From: Bacteroidota bacterium
GTDB taxonomy: Bacteria; Bacteroidota; Bacteroidia; B-17B0; Aurantibacillaceae
Assembly: GCA_003153315.1 (NCBI GenBank)
Contig: PLYA01000008.1
Coordinates: 1-64,000, forward strand
Length of the DNA stretch: 64,000 nt
Direction of reading: 5' to 3'
The notes below the pieces were generated by a model. That model did not search any database. It saw nothing but the letters and a program-made list of their open reading frames with translations, and was not told the DNA's origin. A program made the translations under genes and the position numbers. Of the stretch, positions 61,910 through 64,000 are shown in pieces (the stretch's first letter is position 1; every line of letters begins with the position of its first letter).

Positions 61910-64000
61910 ATGCACAAACTGGTTAAAGGCATTATAACTTTCTCTCTAAAAAACAAAGGCTTTGTTATTATAGCAACCATTGTAACCATTATTGCCGGTA
62001 TTATTGCCTATATAAACACGCCTATAGAAGCCTTTCCGGACGTTACAAATACACAGATTATTGTCATTTCTCAATGGCCCGGTCGTAGTGCAGAAGAAGT
62101 AGAGAAATTTGTTACGATTCCTTTAGAGATTGCCTTAAATCCATCGCAGAAAAAAACCTCTATACGTTCTACATCTTTATTTGGTTTATCTGTTTTAAAA
62201 GTAACTTTTGATGATGGTGTGGATGATGCTTTTGCAAGACAACAAGTAAACAATCTTTTGCGTGATGTTGACTTACCCGACGGTGTAAGTAATGAAATAG
62301 AACCTCCTTATGGTCCAACCGGAGAAATATTTCGTTTTACAGTTACCAGTAAAACATTAGGTGTTCGCCAACTTAAAACCATTGAAGATTGGGTAATTGA
62401 ACGTAATTTAAAATCAGTACCCGGTATTGCTGATGTAGTTAGTTTTGGTGGAGAAGTAAAAACCTACGAGATAATTGTAAAACCAACGCTTCTTACTAAA
62501 TATAATATAACCCCTTTGGAAGTTTTTCAAGCCGTTTCAAGAAGCAATATCAATGTGGGAGGGGATGTTATTCAAAAGAATAATCAAGCTTATGTGGTTC
62601 GTGGAATCGGGTTACTTACCTCAATAGCTGACATAGAAAACATTATTATTGACTATGCTGATGGGGTACCCGTTTTAATAAAAAATGTAGCTACAATAAA
62701 AGAAAGTGCACTTCCAAGATTAGGACAGGTAGGAAGAGATACTGCAAATGATGTGGTAGAAGGTATTGTGGTGATGCGTAAAGGAGAAAATCCGGGACAA
62801 GTTATCTCCAGATTAAATGTAAAAATTGCAGAGTTGAACGATAAAATATTAACAGGAGATGTAAAGATTAAAACATTTTATAACCGAGAAGATTTAATAC
62901 ATTTTTGTACCCATACCGTTATTCATAACCTGTTAGAAGGTATAACATTTGTAACCATAATTGTTTTCCTATTTATGGCTGATTGGCGTACTACAGTTAT
63001 TGTAGCCATCATTATTCCATTGGCACTGTTATTCGCATTTATTTGTTTGCGCTTAAAGGGCATGACAGCCAATTTGCTATCGATGGGGGCGGTAGATTTT
63101 GGAATAATCATAGATGGTGCCGTCGTTATGGTAGAGGGTGTGTTTGTAGTACTTGACCACAAGGCCTCAAAGATTGGAATGGAGAAGTATAATAAACTTT
63201 CCAAACTTGGTTTAATAAGAAAGAACGGTGTTGAAACAGGTAAAGCCATTTTATTTTCGCAATTAATTATTATCAGTTGTTTGTTGCCTATTTTTTCTTT
63301 TGAAAAAGTAGAGGGTAAAATGTTTTCTCCATTAGCTTATACTTTAGGGTTTGCATTATTAGGGGCACTTATATTTACCCTGTTTTTATTACCCACACTC
63401 ATCAGTTTCTTATTGAACAAAAATGTAAAGGAAAAGCACAACTACTTGGTTGAGTTTATCAATAAAGTTGTTATTCGTACTTTTAATAAACTTCATTCCA
63501 TAAGAAGAACAGCAATTATTGTGGCAGGTATTTTTATGGTGGTTGGCTTATATCTGTTTCATTTTTTAGGGTCTGAATTTTTACCTCAATTAAATGAAGG
63601 CTCTATTTATGTTCGTGCTAATTTACCACTAAGTATTTCATTAGATGAATCCGTAAGGCTTAGTAATAAAATGCGAAGGGTTTTTATGCAATTTCCTGAA
63701 GTAAAACAAGTAATCTCTCAGGCAGGCAGACCAAATGACGGAACTGATGCAACTGGTTTTTACAACGTAGAATTTCATGTTGATTTAGTTCCTAAAGACG
63801 ATTGGAAAAGAAACATTTCAAAGACCGAACTAATTGCTGAAATGCAGGACAGTTTGGATGTTTTTTCTGGAATCAATTTTAACTTTTCTCAGCCCATTAT
63901 GGATAATGTAGAAGAAGCTGTATCGGGTGTTAAAGGCTCTATAGCCGTTAAAGTATACGGAGATGACATGCCTAGTATTGAAGCCAGGGCTACCCAAATA
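61910..64000 (+). CDS. CzcA/CusA-type heavy-metal RND pump (C-terminus beyond window)
   Basis: The frame is open from the ATG at 61910 to the window end, about 697 residues; the family is about 1030-1050. The N-terminus TPIEAFPDVTNTQ and QWPGRSAEEVEKFVTIPLE are typical of HME-RND pumps. The proton-relay helix carries DFGIIIDGAVVMVEG near residue 403, as in CzcA. It drives metal ions out using the proton gradient. The ion cannot be told from the visible part. Confidence 0.95.
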   Translation, partial: MHKLVKGIITFSLKNKGFVIIATIVTIIAGIIAYINTPIEAFPDVTNTQIIVISQWPGRSAEEVEKFVTIPLEIALNPSQKKTSIRSTSLFGLSVLKVTFDDGVDDAFARQQVNNLLRDVDLPDGVSNEIEPPYGPTGEIFRFTVTSKTLGVRQLKTIEDWVIERNLKSVPGIADVVSFGGEVKTYEIIVKPTLLTKYNITPLEVFQAVSRSNINVGGDVIQKNNQAYVVRGIGLLTSIADIENIIIDYADGVPVLIKNVATIKESALPRLGQVGRDTANDVVEGIVVMRKGENPGQVISRLNVKIAELNDKILTGDVKIKTFYNREDLIHFCTHTVIHNLLEGITFVTIIVFLFMADWRTTVIVAIIIPLALLFAFICLRLKGMTANLLSMGAVDFGIIIDGAVVMVEGVFVVLDHKASKIGMEKYNKLSKLGLIRKNGVETGKAILFSQLIIISCLLPIFSFEKVEGKMFSPLAYTLGFALLGALIFTLFLLPTLISFLLNKNVKEKHNYLVEFINKVVIRTFNKLHSIRRTAIIVAGIFMVVGLYLFHFLGSEFLPQLNEGSIYVRANLPLSISLDESVRLSNKMRRVFMQFPEVKQVISQAGRPNDGTDATGFYNVEFHVDLVPKDDWKRNISKTELIAEMQDSLDVFSGINFNFSQPIMDNVEEAVSGVKGSIAVKVYGDDMPSIEARATQI

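Noticed and set aside
1..64000. tRNA, rRNA, transposase or phage genes.
   Set aside because: I looked through the intergenic stretches and protein frames and saw none; short RNAs without strong features could be missed without a covariance search.

Overview
The window is a compact Bacteroidota chromosome segment. The phylum is suggested by gldB and gldC, an exosortase with a PID-type sorting tail, DUF4199 and SiaC/DUF1987 proteins, SPOR and lipobox proteins, many -7 boxes of the form TAnnTTTG, and the near absence of Shine-Dalgarno sequences. No rRNA, tRNA, CRISPR array, integrase or transposase gene was seen. The GC content and the gene set look like a free-living, aerobic, possibly gliding lineage; I cannot name a genus.

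Layout. 1-6 kb: mutS (cut by the window edge), a potassium-channel-like protein with a 12-residue solenoid, an rmlD-type reductase and a SPOR protein. 6-7.6 kb: a 21-bp repeat array, a promoter-bearing leader and an integron-type gene cassette (RES-like gene plus attC-like site) placed just upstream of a 3-methyladenine glycosylase gene. 8-14.4 kb: a long minus-strand run with PspC protein, TPR lipoprotein, def, pgk, dut, a flippase, rfaE2-type nucleotidyltransferase and an LPG-synthase-like membrane protein. 14.4-17.1 kb: small membrane protein, Hsp20 with a perfect Shine-Dalgarno, a hairpin-rich intergenic element and an FnIII-like protein with its own 21-bp array. 17-22.4 kb: plus-strand accessory genes (unknown 327-aa protein, small membrane proteins, LuxR, DUF4199, VOC, WYL regulator, zinc ribbon, HEAT). 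22-28 kb: purT, GT87-like glycosyltransferase, YebC, recJ, SiaC-like.

28-36 kb (minus): membrane protein, glyA, exosortase partner, exosortase and a 1489-aa exported protein joined by overlapping ORFs. 36-43.6 kb: outer-membrane protein, gldB-gldC, NFU-type Fe-S scaffold, nadB, a relic of the nadB 3' end, a lipoprotein and hmgA. 43.8-49.3 kb: a three-gene MksF-MksE-MksB condensin operon with no MksG/JetD nuclease gene. 49.4-50.7 kb: a second FnIII-like gene, a second copy of the 21-bp array and leader, and a decayed cassette. 50.7-57 kb: hotdog thioesterases, Omp85-like barrel, HD hydrolase, a Wzc-type tyrosine autokinase with a Gly-Tyr tail, and a small PID-tail protein. 57-64 kb: MaeB and a CzcC-CzcB-CzcA heavy-metal efflux operon running off the window.

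The most unusual signal is the duplicated cassette platform at 6.07-7.6 kb and 50.16-50.65 kb. Both copies have a 21-bp array, then a 91-bp leader (78 of 91 bases identical by eye) containing TATATTTG and a hairpin, then a G^TTAGG boundary. Both also end in the same 28-bp attC-like right arm finishing at AACG^TTA. In the first copy the left boundary GTTAGGTGCA is the exact reverse complement of TGCACCTAAC just after the gene, as expected for an excisable integron cassette. Stretches over 300 bp without a gene (5967-6468, 15207-15773, 16557-17138, 23540-24042, 41492-41794, 50059-50685) are filled mainly by these arrays, leaders and short interspersed repeats.
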